Source: JBFFXF01 sp041569895 (GTDB taxonomy: Bacteria > Planctomycetota > UBA8108 > JACQVS01). Taken from it: a stretch of 5,676 bases of DNA. A program made the translations under genes and the position numbers. Below the pieces are notes generated by a model that saw nothing but the letters and a program-made list of their open reading frames with translations, was not told the DNA's origin and did no database searches. The DNA is taken from NCBI GenBank assembly GCA_041569895.1, contig JBFFXF010000374.1, positions 1 through 5,676 of the forward strand, given 5' to 3'. Positions 1 to 5,446 of this stretch are shown piece by piece; the first letter of the stretch is position 1; each line of letters opens with the position of its first letter.

Positions 1-1983
1 GGCAGCGCGAGCTCGCGCTACTGGGGCTGGCGGATTCCGGCGCTCGAGGGCGCCGACCTCGACGGCGACGAGCGCGCCGACATCCTCGCCCTGCAGGGCG
101 GTCGGGATGCCGGGCCGGGTCGCTGGGTCCTCCGGGCGCTCGCCGGCGTCGACGGCAGACTGATCTGGCAGACGCCGGTCCTCGGCGGAGTGATCGGTCT
201 CGAGCCCTCTCCCGGGCCGCTCTGGCTGGCCGATCTGGACGGCGATGGCTGGCGCGACGCGGTGCTGTGGGTGCCTGCCGGTGCGGGTGATGGAAGCCGG
301 AGCGATCGCGACGTCCCCTGCGAGCTGCGCGCCGTGAGCGGCCGCGACGGAAGGCTGCTCTGGAGCGCGCCCGACGTCGCCGTGTCATCTTCGGAAGACC
401 TCCTGTGGAGGCGCGTCGAGGGCGGCGACATCGACGGAGACGGCCAGCCCGAGGCGGTGGTCGCACTCACCGATGGCTGGGACCGCGAGCGGCGCGGCTA
501 CGAGCCGCGCATCGTCGTCGTCAACGCGAGGAGCGGCGAGGTGCGCTGGCAGTGGCGCGTCGAGTCGGGCAGCCGCGACTTCCTGCCGTCGCGGCTCGTC
601 GACCTCGACGGCGCCGGACGGCGCTCCGTGTGCGCCGGCGTGGTCACTCGCGACGGACCGCGCATCGTGGTGCTCGATGCGCGGGGAGAGCTCCGCGACG
701 AGATCGCCCTCGAGCTGGCGGGACGCGACCTCCAGGAGACCGCGCACGTCTGGCGCCACGGCGACGTCGACGGCGACGGTCGCGAGGAGCTGCTCTTCGT
801 CTCCGGTGGCGCGCTCCGGGCCGCGCGCGGCGGGGGCGATGAGCTCTGGCGCTGGGAGCTCCCTCGCGCATCGACGGGCGTTCGCCATTACACCGGCGGC
901 GCGCCGCGGATCACCGAGATCATTCCCGGCGGCGAGCCACGGACTCCGGCGACGGTGGTCGTCTGGAGCCACACCACGGTGTACGGTCTCGACGGCGCCA
1001 CCGGTCGTGCCGTGTGGCGTTGCGAGGTTCCCTGGGGGCCGGCGACCGGCATGTCGAGCCCGCCGACGCTGCGACGACTCGAGACTGCGGGCCCCGACGC
1101 GCTGCCGCGCTTCCTCTGCCAGTGGCTGCAGTACGGTCCCGATCGGGACGCCACCGCGGTCCGCGCCGCCTGGCCGACCGGATCCCGGGGCAGCGTCCGC
1201 GCGCCGCAGTCCGATCGCTCCGGCGAGCCGGAGGAGTTCGAGGCGTTCTTTCTGAAGCGACCGCTGCCGTGGGTCGGCGCCGGCTCGCTCTGGCGCGGAC
1301 CGCTCTTCTTCCCGGTGCTCGGATTCATCATCTTTCTGGCCGCCGTGGTCCCCGGATGGCTGACGCTCCGGGCGACGCGTGGTGGCGCGGCGGCGCTGTC
1401 CGTGCTCGCGGCGCTGTGGGGCGCGGCGTGGATCGCCGGCCTGCCGCGCGATCCCGTGGGGCTGATCCACGTCTCGACGCTCATCCTCGTCGCCGTCCCG
1501 GGCCAGCTCGCCTGGCGCGCGTGGCGCGGTCGTTCGCGCCGTCTCGGCGCGTTCGCCGCCGCCGCGACGGGCATCCTGTTCGCCGCGCTCCTCTGGCGTT
1601 ACGCGGCCGGTGCGCTCTTCCCGCGAGGACCGTCGCCGTGGCACCTGGTCGAGTTCCTCGTCGTGCCGGCATGGGGACTCGCGTGGGGCCTGCCGTCGGT
1701 GACCTTCTGCGTCCTCGTTGTGGTGTGGGCGAGGCAGCGACGGTGGCGGCGGCTCGGGATCGTGCTCGCCGGCGCGGCGATGCTCTCTGCAGGAGCCGCC
1801 TGGATTCTCGTGGCGCTCGACGCCCGGGCGATGGGCCCGTTCGAGAGCTACACGTGGCGAGGCGCGCACCTCATCGCGTTCGCCGGCGCCTGGATCACCG
1901 GCGGGATCGCGCTGGCGGCGTTCGTCGTCGGGAGGGTGAGAGCGAGAATCGCCCGCGCGCGCCCTCGGGGGAGCGAGACATGA
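1..1983 (+). CDS. FG-GAP/PQQ-like beta-propeller protein with C-terminal multi-helix membrane domain (5' partial)
   Basis: The reading frame is open from the first base, so the gene begins off the left edge. A GTG at 190 could act as a start, but residues 18-31 already carry a repeat motif (ADLDGDERAD), so it is probably internal. Counting from the window edge, DxDGDG-type loops, as in FG-GAP/VCBS calcium-binding propeller blades, start near residues 19, 78, 143, 201 (degenerate, DLDGAG) and 255. They alternate with PQQ-propeller-like strands such as DGRLIW, SGEVRW and TGRAVW. From about base 1300 to 1935 there are roughly seven hydrophobic helices (near 1300, 1381, 1459, 1543, 1642, 1750 and 1864), then a short Arg-rich tail. 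I infer an extracytoplasmic propeller anchored by a helical membrane domain. Its role is unknown; sensing or ligand binding is plausible because the sigma factor gene overlaps its stop codon by ATGA. The missing N-terminus might hold more blades or another domain such as a kinase. Confidence 0.88.
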   Translation, partial: GSASSRYWGWRIPALEGADLDGDERADILALQGGRDAGPGRWVLRALAGVDGRLIWQTPVLGGVIGLEPSPGPLWLADLDGDGWRDAVLWVPAGAGDGSRSDRDVPCELRAVSGRDGRLLWSAPDVAVSSSEDLLWRRVEGGDIDGDGQPEAVVALTDGWDRERRGYEPRIVVVNARSGEVRWQWRVESGSRDFLPSRLVDLDGAGRRSVCAGVVTRDGPRIVVLDARGELRDEIALELAGRDLQETAHVWRHGDVDGDGREELLFVSGGALRAARGGGDELWRWELPRASTGVRHYTGGAPRITEIIPGGEPRTPATVVVWSHTTVYGLDGATGRAVWRCEVPWGPATGMSSPPTLRRLETAGPDALPRFLCQWLQYGPDRDATAVRAAWPTGSRGSVRAPQSDRSGEPEEFEAFFLKRPLPWVGAGSLWRGPLFFPVLGFIIFLAAVVPGWLTLRATRGGAAALSVLAALWGAAWIAGLPRDPVGLIHVSTLILVAVPGQLAWRAWRGRSRRLGAFAAAATGILFAALLWRYAAGALFPRGPSPWHLVEFLVVPAWGLAWGLPSVTFCVLVVVWARQRRWRRLGIVLAGAAMLSAGAAWILVALDARAMGPFESYTWRGAHLIAFAGAWITGGIALAAFVVGRVRARIARARPRGSET

Positions 1984-2600
1984 GCGACCGTCCGGCGCTC
2001 GACATCGAGACCGCCATCGTCGACGCCCTCCGGAGCGGCGATCGCGACGTCCAGGGCAGGGTGCTCGCGCAGTACGAGCCGTGGATGCGTCTCCTGGCGC
2101 GCTACCAGATGGAGACGCGCCTCAAGCGCAAGTTCGATGCGTCGGACATCGTCCAGCAGGCGATGATGGAGGCGTTGAAGTCCTTCGGCAAGTTCCGCGG
2201 CTCGACCGAGGCGGAGCTCGTCGCGTGGTTGCGGTCGATCCTGGCCAACGTCCTCGCTCACGAGGTGCGTCGCTATCACGGCGCGAAGAAGCGGGACGCC
2301 GCGCGCGAGGTCTCGCTGGAGCGTTCGCTCGCGGAGACCTCGAGGCGACTGGTCGAGACCCTGGCCGCCGGCGAGAGCTCCCCGAGCGCGCACGCCTCCC
2401 GCAGAGAGGAGGAGGTCGTCCTCGTCGAGGCTCTCGAGCGCCTGCCGGACGACTACCGCGAGGTCATCTTCCTGCGCAACATCGAGGGCCTCCCGCACGA
2501 CGAGGTCGCCGAGCGCATGAACCGAACTCCCGGCGCCGTCCGCATGCTCTGGGTCCGCGCCCTGCGGGAGCTCCGCCGGGACCTGGGCGCGGGGGAGTGA
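1980..2600 (+). CDS. ECF-like sigma-70 family RNA polymerase sigma factor (planctomycete type)
   Basis: A 206-residue protein with the two-domain build of a small sigma factor, which directs RNA polymerase to a promoter set. Region 2 spans about residues 25-100, including the core-binding and -10 recognition stretch with FDASDIVQQ (52-60), F-KFRG (69-74) and AWLRSILAN (82-90). A charged linker follows (101-145). Region 4 (about 150-203) holds LERLPDDYREVI, then the helix-turn-helix LPHDEVAERM...TPGAVRMLWVRAL that reads the -35 element. The ATG at 1980 overlaps the TGA of the propeller gene as ATGA, and GGAG at 1970-1973 sits 6 nt upstream, so start and coupling are well supported. The DASD-VQQ signature is known from a sigma family expanded in Planctomycetota, often near Ser/Thr kinases. 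No anti-sigma factor is evident; control by the upstream membrane protein is inference. Target promoters are unknown. Confidence 0.95.
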   Translation: MSDRPALDIETAIVDALRSGDRDVQGRVLAQYEPWMRLLARYQMETRLKRKFDASDIVQQAMMEALKSFGKFRGSTEAELVAWLRSILANVLAHEVRRYHGAKKRDAAREVSLERSLAETSRRLVETLAAGESSPSAHASRREEEVVLVEALERLPDDYREVIFLRNIEGLPHDEVAERMNRTPGAVRMLWVRALRELRRDLGAGE

Positions 2601-2615
2601 CGTGGGCTTCGATTC

Positions 2616-3131
2616 TCAGCTGGGGGGCGCGCGGTCGTCATCGCCCGTATCGACGGCCGTCGAGGCCGCCGACTGAGTCCTGGCGATCTGGGATTCCAGC
2701 TGCTCGACGAAGCCCGGCAGCCTGTCTGCTTCCGGTCCGAATCCCCCGATGTGGATCGCGGTCTGTCCATCCTTGCTCTGGATGGTCACCCATTCTCGGG
2801 GGCGCAGGGTGAGCAATCCCCAGACGAGTCCGCCGCATCCGATGACGAGGATCGAAATACTGGTGGCGCCGAGGAACGGTAGTTGAAACTGGCGCGCAAC
2901 AATGAACGCGACGAGCATGACAGTGAAGATCAGCATGCCGCAGTTCGTCACCTGCGGAGCCCCACGGACTCGTCCGTGTCTCGGGTACAGGGCGGAGAGC
3001 GGCACGTGCGTCTCGAACGATGAACCCAGCAACGAGCGACCGGACACCCTGAGCTCATGCGGGAAGAGCTCGTAGACGACCGTGCTCCCGAACCCTCTCT
3101 GGCAGTAAGTTGCAGTAGGACCGGAGTTCAT
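2616..3131 (-). CDS. Two-helix membrane protein of unknown function, possibly split PH-like domain
   Basis: A 171-residue protein I do not recognise. The N-terminal 60 residues are beta-strand-like (YELFPHELRVSGRSLLG, then FETHVPLSALYP). Two hydrophobic helices follow at about 66-82 and 86-109. The C-terminal part again looks like strands plus one helix (EWVTIQSKDGQTAIHI, then DRLPGFVEQLESQIAR at 136-151), with an acidic, disordered tail. Strands on both sides of a membrane hairpin followed by a helix resemble bacterial PH-like membrane proteins, but this is a shape argument only. The ATG at 3131 is the only usable start: no ATG, GTG or TTG lies further upstream before an in-frame stop, and the ribosome site is weak. 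The gene converges on the sigma factor, with 15 bp between stop codons and no obvious terminator hairpin. Its middle is visibly lower in GC than the flanking genes, which may signal a different origin. Confidence 0.72.
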   Translation of the reverse strand: MNSGPTATYCQRGFGSTVVYELFPHELRVSGRSLLGSSFETHVPLSALYPRHGRVRGAPQVTNCGMLIFTVMLVAFIVARQFQLPFLGATSISILVIGCGGLVWGLLTLRPREWVTIQSKDGQTAIHIGGFGPEADRLPGFVEQLESQIARTQSAASTAVDTGDDDRAPPS

Positions 3132-3165
3132 TCGTCCACAGTCATCGGGCCGCCTCTGGCAAGCT

Positions 3166-3186
3166 ACACCGGGTCCGAGCCGGTGT
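3166..3186. promoter_or_regulatory. Perfect inverted repeat ACACCGG-N7-CCGGTGT in divergent intergenic region
   Basis: Arms at 3166-3172 and 3180-3186 are exactly complementary (7 bp) with a 7-nt spacer. The repeat lies in the 107-bp gap between divergently transcribed genes, where both promoters should be. It could be a dimeric regulator's operator or a hairpin in the leader of the leftward transcript. Function is inferred from position only. Confidence 0.4.
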
Positions 3187-3193
3187 CCACACG

Positions 3194-3208
3194 GATTCGC
3201 GGCGAATC
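3194..3208. promoter_or_regulatory. Perfect 15-bp palindrome GATTCGC-G-GCGAATC
   Basis: Arms at 3194-3200 and 3202-3208 are perfect 7-bp complements around one central G. The palindrome sits 30 bp upstream of the ATG at 3239 and 63 bp upstream of the leftward ATG at 3131, a typical operator position. No regulator for it is visible in the window. Confidence 0.4.
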
Positions 3209-3238
3209 GGTTCCCGGGGGACTGAGGGGCGGGTTACG

Positions 3239-3772
3239 ATGATGTTCATGGCAGCGAAGCGCACCAGGATCATCGCGGCCGTCCTCGGCGTCATCACCGT
3301 GGCGGTGGTCGTCGGGGGCCTGAGCCATCCCGCGTTGATCGAGCAGTGGCATCTCTGGCGGCTCGAGTCCGACAACGAGGACGTCTGACGCGCCGCCGCC
3401 GAGGCGCTGGGCAAGCGGCGGTCGGTGAGGGCGGTGCCGAAGCTGTTCGGTCTGTTGATGGACCCCGAGGCCAAGTCGATGGCGATGTCCAGCCCGAGGG
3501 AGTTGAGGGCCGAGTTGCTCGTGGCGCTCCAGGCCGCTGCGCGTCAGGGTCAGAAAAGCTCCGGGGACCGAGAGGTTCAGAGAATCGTCGAGGAGATGCG
3601 ACGGCATCTTCGATCCACCCTCCCGAACAGCTTCGCCCTCGACGCCCTGGTCGCCATCGGACAGCCGGCCCTCGACCACGCCGAGACGCTCAACGTCGCG
3701 CCCGACGACCGACGGCTCAATTACATCGTCAGCGAGCTGCGGTACTCCGTCGGAAGGCCCCGGGACCCATGA
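3239..3772 (+). pseudogene. Membrane-anchored HEAT-repeat protein interrupted by an in-frame TGA
   Basis: One frame reads from the ATG at 3239 (with ATGs also at 3242 and 3248) to the TGA at 3770-3772, broken only by a TGA at 3386-3388 (codon 50). GAGGGG at 3224-3229 lies 9 nt before the first ATG. Residues 8-28 form an N-terminal membrane anchor (TRIIAAVLGVITVAVVVGG). Next come WHLWRLESDNEDV, the stop, then RAAAEALGKRRSVRAVPKLF and LLMDPE, which together make one HEAT/PBS-lyase-type repeat. In that family the motif is normally VR-xAAAEALG, so the stop replaces the conserved Arg, and one C-to-T change (CGA to TGA) would explain it. The remaining 120 residues are helical with a further repeat-like segment (SFALDALVAIGQPALDHAE). 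Such repeats mediate protein contacts; the partner is unknown. The second half could be restarted from the GTG at 3425, but no good ribosome site precedes it. A base-calling error is an alternative to a true nonsense mutation. Confidence 0.7.
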
Positions 3773-3798
3773 GACTTGAAGCGATGCAGTCCTCATGA
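3769..3798 (+). other. Nine-codon mini-ORF linking two genes through ATGA overlaps
   Basis: ATG at 3769 overlaps the TGA of the HEAT gene (ATGA, 3769-3772). The mini-ORF encodes MRLEAMQSS, and its own TGA (3796-3798) overlaps the ATG at 3795 of the next gene in a second ATGA. No ribosome site is seen before 3795, so termination-reinitiation through this relay is a possible way to translate the next gene. It may equally be chance. Confidence 0.3.
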
Positions 3799-3997
3799 GA
3801 CGCATCCCGTACGGCTTCTTCGGCATGGCCTTCGAGTGGTGGATGCGGCTCAATCCGTGGATCCACTACACCGTCGCCCTGCTGCTGATCGGCGGCTCGA
3901 CCCTCGCCCACTTCCGCGGCGAGATCTGGCCCTGGGGCTGGTCGCGGGCGGCATCATCCTCGTGCTGATCCTCTTTCGGCGGGAGACGCCGTCGTGA
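3795..3997 (+). pseudogene. Small two-helix membrane protein with an apparent -1 frameshift
   Basis: From the ATG at 3795 one frame gives MRRIPYGFFGMAFEWWMRLN, then PWIHYTVALLLIGGSTLAHF and RGEIWPWGW, and then turns into low-quality sequence ending at a TGA at 3966-3968 (57 residues). Shifting back one base near 3939-3942 continues as VAGGIILVLILFRRETPS to the TGA at 3995-3997. That is a second membrane helix with a positively charged tail, exactly what the first half lacks. The joined product would be about 66 residues with helices near residues 24-38 and 49-60. A missing G in the run 'ctggtcg' would account for it. No classical slippery heptamer is evident, so programmed frameshifting is not supported. 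The family is unknown to me. The gene is linked to the HEAT gene upstream, presumably in one operon. Confidence 0.6.
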
Positions 3998-4007
3998 GAA
4001 GGTTGAA

Positions 4008-4014
4008 GAGGTGA
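4008..4014 (+). promoter_or_regulatory. Strong Shine-Dalgarno GAGGTGA without a proper start codon
   Basis: GAGGTGA is a seven-base match to the anti-Shine-Dalgarno sequence, 10 bases after the preceding stop. No ATG follows at the expected 5-9 nt; the codon there is ATC at 4022. The sequence after it in that frame reads (I)EVDRVV and could be the original N-terminus of the next, damaged gene. Confidence 0.4.
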
Positions 4015-4278
4015 GATCGAGATCGAGGTCGATCGCGTCGTGAGTGGATTGTCGATTCGATCCGCTGCGAGCCGCAGAGTGACCCTTTCGGAGCTCTTGC
4101 CGCGATATTCGTGTTCAAGGAGGCGCTCGCTGAGGAGCGCCCGCCTGAGGAGTTCGCGAGACTATCGCGGTTTTTGGTCCTGTTTGAAGAGAGCCCGTTT
4201 GAGGCAGTGCACAACCGAAAGGTGCTCGCCGCGGAGGTGGAGAACCTGTTCAAGGAGTTGGCCTACGAGAGGCCATAG
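4015..4278 (+). pseudogene. Small helical protein of unknown function, lacking its start codon
   Basis: The frame 4015-4278 has no ATG, GTG or TTG near its beginning (an internal GTG at 4111 is too late), yet its translation looks like a genuine acidic, helical protein: REWIVDSIRCEPQSDPFG, ALAAIFVFKEALAEERPPEE, FARLSRFLVLFEESPFEAVH, then VLAAEVENLFKELAYERP and TAG at 4276-4278. The expected start lies in a neighbouring frame after the Shine-Dalgarno at 4008-4014 (ATC at 4022, EVDRVV). One lost base near 4037-4042 would join EVDRV to REWIVDS. I do not recognise the family. The stretch has more A/T in third codon positions than the patatin or propeller genes. It may be the last gene of the 3239-4392 group. 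The alternative is chance open reading, which the residue composition argues against. Confidence 0.45.
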
Positions 4279-4392
4279 GTCCCCGGCGATTCGCTCCGTC
4301 ACCCCGACCACAAGACGATCGTCCTCCGCGTCTGGCACCGCGTGGCGGTTGACTCGGAAGCGCGGTCACGGAACGTGGCGTTTCTCGACTGA
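4279..4392 (+). pseudogene. Coding-like remnant continuing in frame after the TAG
   Basis: Immediately after the TAG at 4276-4278 the same frame continues as VPGDSLRHPDHKTIVLRVWH and RVAVDSEARSRNVAFLD to a TGA at 4390-4392. Its third codon positions are mostly G or C, as in real genes here, and the residue pattern is not that of random GC-rich sequence. It has no start codon. It may be the true C-terminus of the preceding protein, with TAG arising from CAG by one C-to-T change, or the tail of a different gene. No function can be assigned. Confidence 0.35.
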
Positions 4393-4421
4393 GACGGGTC
4401 AGCTCCGAAGCCGACTCGTCC

Positions 4422-4459
4422 TCAATCTGCGTCAATCTGCGTCATCTGCGTCATCTGCG
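4422..4459. repeat. Short tandem repeat of TC(A)ATCTGCG, four units
   Basis: Two 10-bp units TCAATCTGCG (4422-4431, 4432-4441) are followed by two 9-bp units TCATCTGCG (4442-4450, 4451-4459). A degenerate C/T-rich tail (TCCCGTCCTCGTCGCCCGTC) runs on to the end of the patatin gene. The array is in the 110-bp noncoding stretch 4393-4502. No hairpin terminator is apparent there. Its role is unknown; slipped-strand growth would explain the mix of unit lengths. Confidence 0.8.
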
Positions 4460-4502
4460 TTCCCGTCCTCGTCGCCCGTCCCCCGTCATCCGCCGCTCCC
4501 GC

Positions 4503-5423
4503 TCACCACCCCGAGCGACGCAGCCACGCGACGTGGTCCCGGAGCGGGACCGCCTTCGCGGCTCGTTCCAGGTACCTCAGGGTGCGGTCGCCCGGGTCGT
4601 CGAGGTCGACGCCGCGGTCGAGGTACGTGTCGATTCGCCGGTAGCTGTCGCCGAGGAGGCGCTGGCACTGGTAGTCGGCGACGCCCATCGAGCCGCCGAT
4701 CATCACGTTGACGAGCGGGCGCGCCCACTGGCCCCAGCCCCAGTCGAGGTCGTCGCCCTCGATGTACTTCGGCTCCGTTCCCGTGCTCAGCGACAGCAGC
4801 AGGATGTCCTCGAGGCGCTGCTTGCCCGTCTTTCGGTCGATCGCCTGGGCCAGCGCGGCCATGCTCGGGTTGTTGGCGACGACGCCGCCGTCGATGTAGC
4901 CCTGGTACGACGGGAAGTAGGTCGGCGCCGCCGAGGACCGCAACGCGACGTCGACGATCTTCTCGCCCTCGTCGGAGCCGGGTCCGGGGTAGTTCTGGAA
5001 GAACTTCGGCTTCCACGTGCGCGGACGACGGCCCTTCCTCGGCGCGTCGAGATCGAACGCCGGCACCAGGACGCGCTTCCCGAGTCCCTTCAGCGTGCCG
5101 TTCCCGAACTCGTCCCGAAGGACCTCCTTCAGGTTGTCGTTGCTGTAGTCGGCCCCGGCCGCATTGCCGAGGTCGATGAGATCGTCCCAGAAGGAGTCGT
5201 CGAAGATATGCGCCGCGTGCTTCTTGTAGAGGCTCACCAGCCGCGCCGGCGTCTTGCCCGCCGCGAGCCCGAGCGCGATGATCGATCCGGTCGAGGTCCC
5301 CGCGCAGAGATCCGTGTTGCGCACCAGCCGCGGATAGGCCGCGACCAGACGCTGCAGCACCACGGCGGCGAAGAGTCCCTTCACGCCACCGCCGTCGATG
5401 GCGATGATTCGATACTTCGGCAT
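4503..5423 (-). CDS. Patatin-like phospholipase
   Basis: An intact 306-residue patatin-family lipid acyl hydrolase, which cleaves fatty acyl esters using a Ser-Asp dyad. All three signatures are present: the oxyanion loop DGGGVKG at 10-16, the nucleophile elbow GTSTG at 42-46 with Ser44, and the Asp loop DGG at 178-180 followed by VVANNP. SSAAPTYFP at 163-171 is also typical of the fold. There is no signal peptide or membrane segment, so it is probably cytosolic. Length fits a single-domain patatin. The start is firm: AGGGAG (5430-5435 on the opposite strand) sits 6 nt before the ATG. Bacterial relatives serve in lipid turnover, as secreted toxins, or as CapV effectors of CBASS phage defence. 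No cyclic-nucleotide synthase is in the window, so a defence role is not supported here. It diverges from the hydrolase gene with 23 bp between starts. Confidence 0.95.
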   Translation of the reverse strand: MPKYRIIAIDGGGVKGLFAAVVLQRLVAAYPRLVRNTDLCAGTSTGSIIALGLAAGKTPARLVSLYKKHAAHIFDDSFWDDLIDLGNAAGADYSNDNLKEVLRDEFGNGTLKGLGKRVLVPAFDLDAPRKGRRPRTWKPKFFQNYPGPGSDEGEKIVDVALRSSAAPTYFPSYQGYIDGGVVANNPSMAALAQAIDRKTGKQRLEDILLLSLSTGTEPKYIEGDDLDWGWGQWARPLVNVMIGGSMGVADYQCQRLLGDSYRRIDTYLDRGVDLDDPGDRTLRYLERAAKAVPLRDHVAWLRRSGW

Positions 5424-5429
5424 GCTTGT

Positions 5430-5441
5430 CTCCCTGGAGGG
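5430..5441. promoter_or_regulatory. Abutting divergent ribosome binding sites
   Basis: CTCCCT at 5430-5435 reads AGGGAG on the minus strand for the patatin gene. It directly touches GGAGGG at 5436-5441, which serves the plus-strand GTG at 5447 with 5 nt spacing. The two sites fill half of the 23-bp gap, leaving no room for promoters between the genes. Confidence 0.7.
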
Positions 5442-5446
5442 CTGAG

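Noticed and set aside
385..1869. Long minus-strand open frame opposite the propeller gene
   Set aside because: Its product is Arg-, Pro- and Ala-rich without domain character; it is the antisense shadow of a strongly supported gene in GC-rich DNA.
2598..2618. Bidirectional terminator between the convergent stops
   Set aside because: The 15-bp gap contains no inverted repeat or T-run that I can see.
3386..3425. TGA followed by CCGCCG...CGGCGG hairpin as a selenocysteine insertion signal
   Set aside because: The stop falls on a structural Arg of a HEAT repeat, with no redox context, and the hairpin is what GC-rich coding sequence often gives. A simple CGA-to-TGA change is more likely.
3239..4392. 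Stop-codon reassignment explaining the in-frame TGA and TAG
   Set aside because: TGA ends the intact genes here normally, and frameshifts occur in the same region, so recoding alone does not explain the pattern.
4422..4459. CRISPR array
   Set aside because: Units are 9-10 bp with no spacers and no cas genes nearby; it is a simple tandem repeat.
4040..4711. Plus-strand open frame running into the 3' part of the patatin gene
   Set aside because: Ser/Arg-rich composition and passage through the tandem repeat argue against it; the neighbouring frame has the better protein signal.
4503..5423. CBASS defence operon with patatin as CapV effector
   Set aside because: No CD-NTase, Cap2/Cap3 or other defence gene is in the window, and patatins are widespread in other roles.
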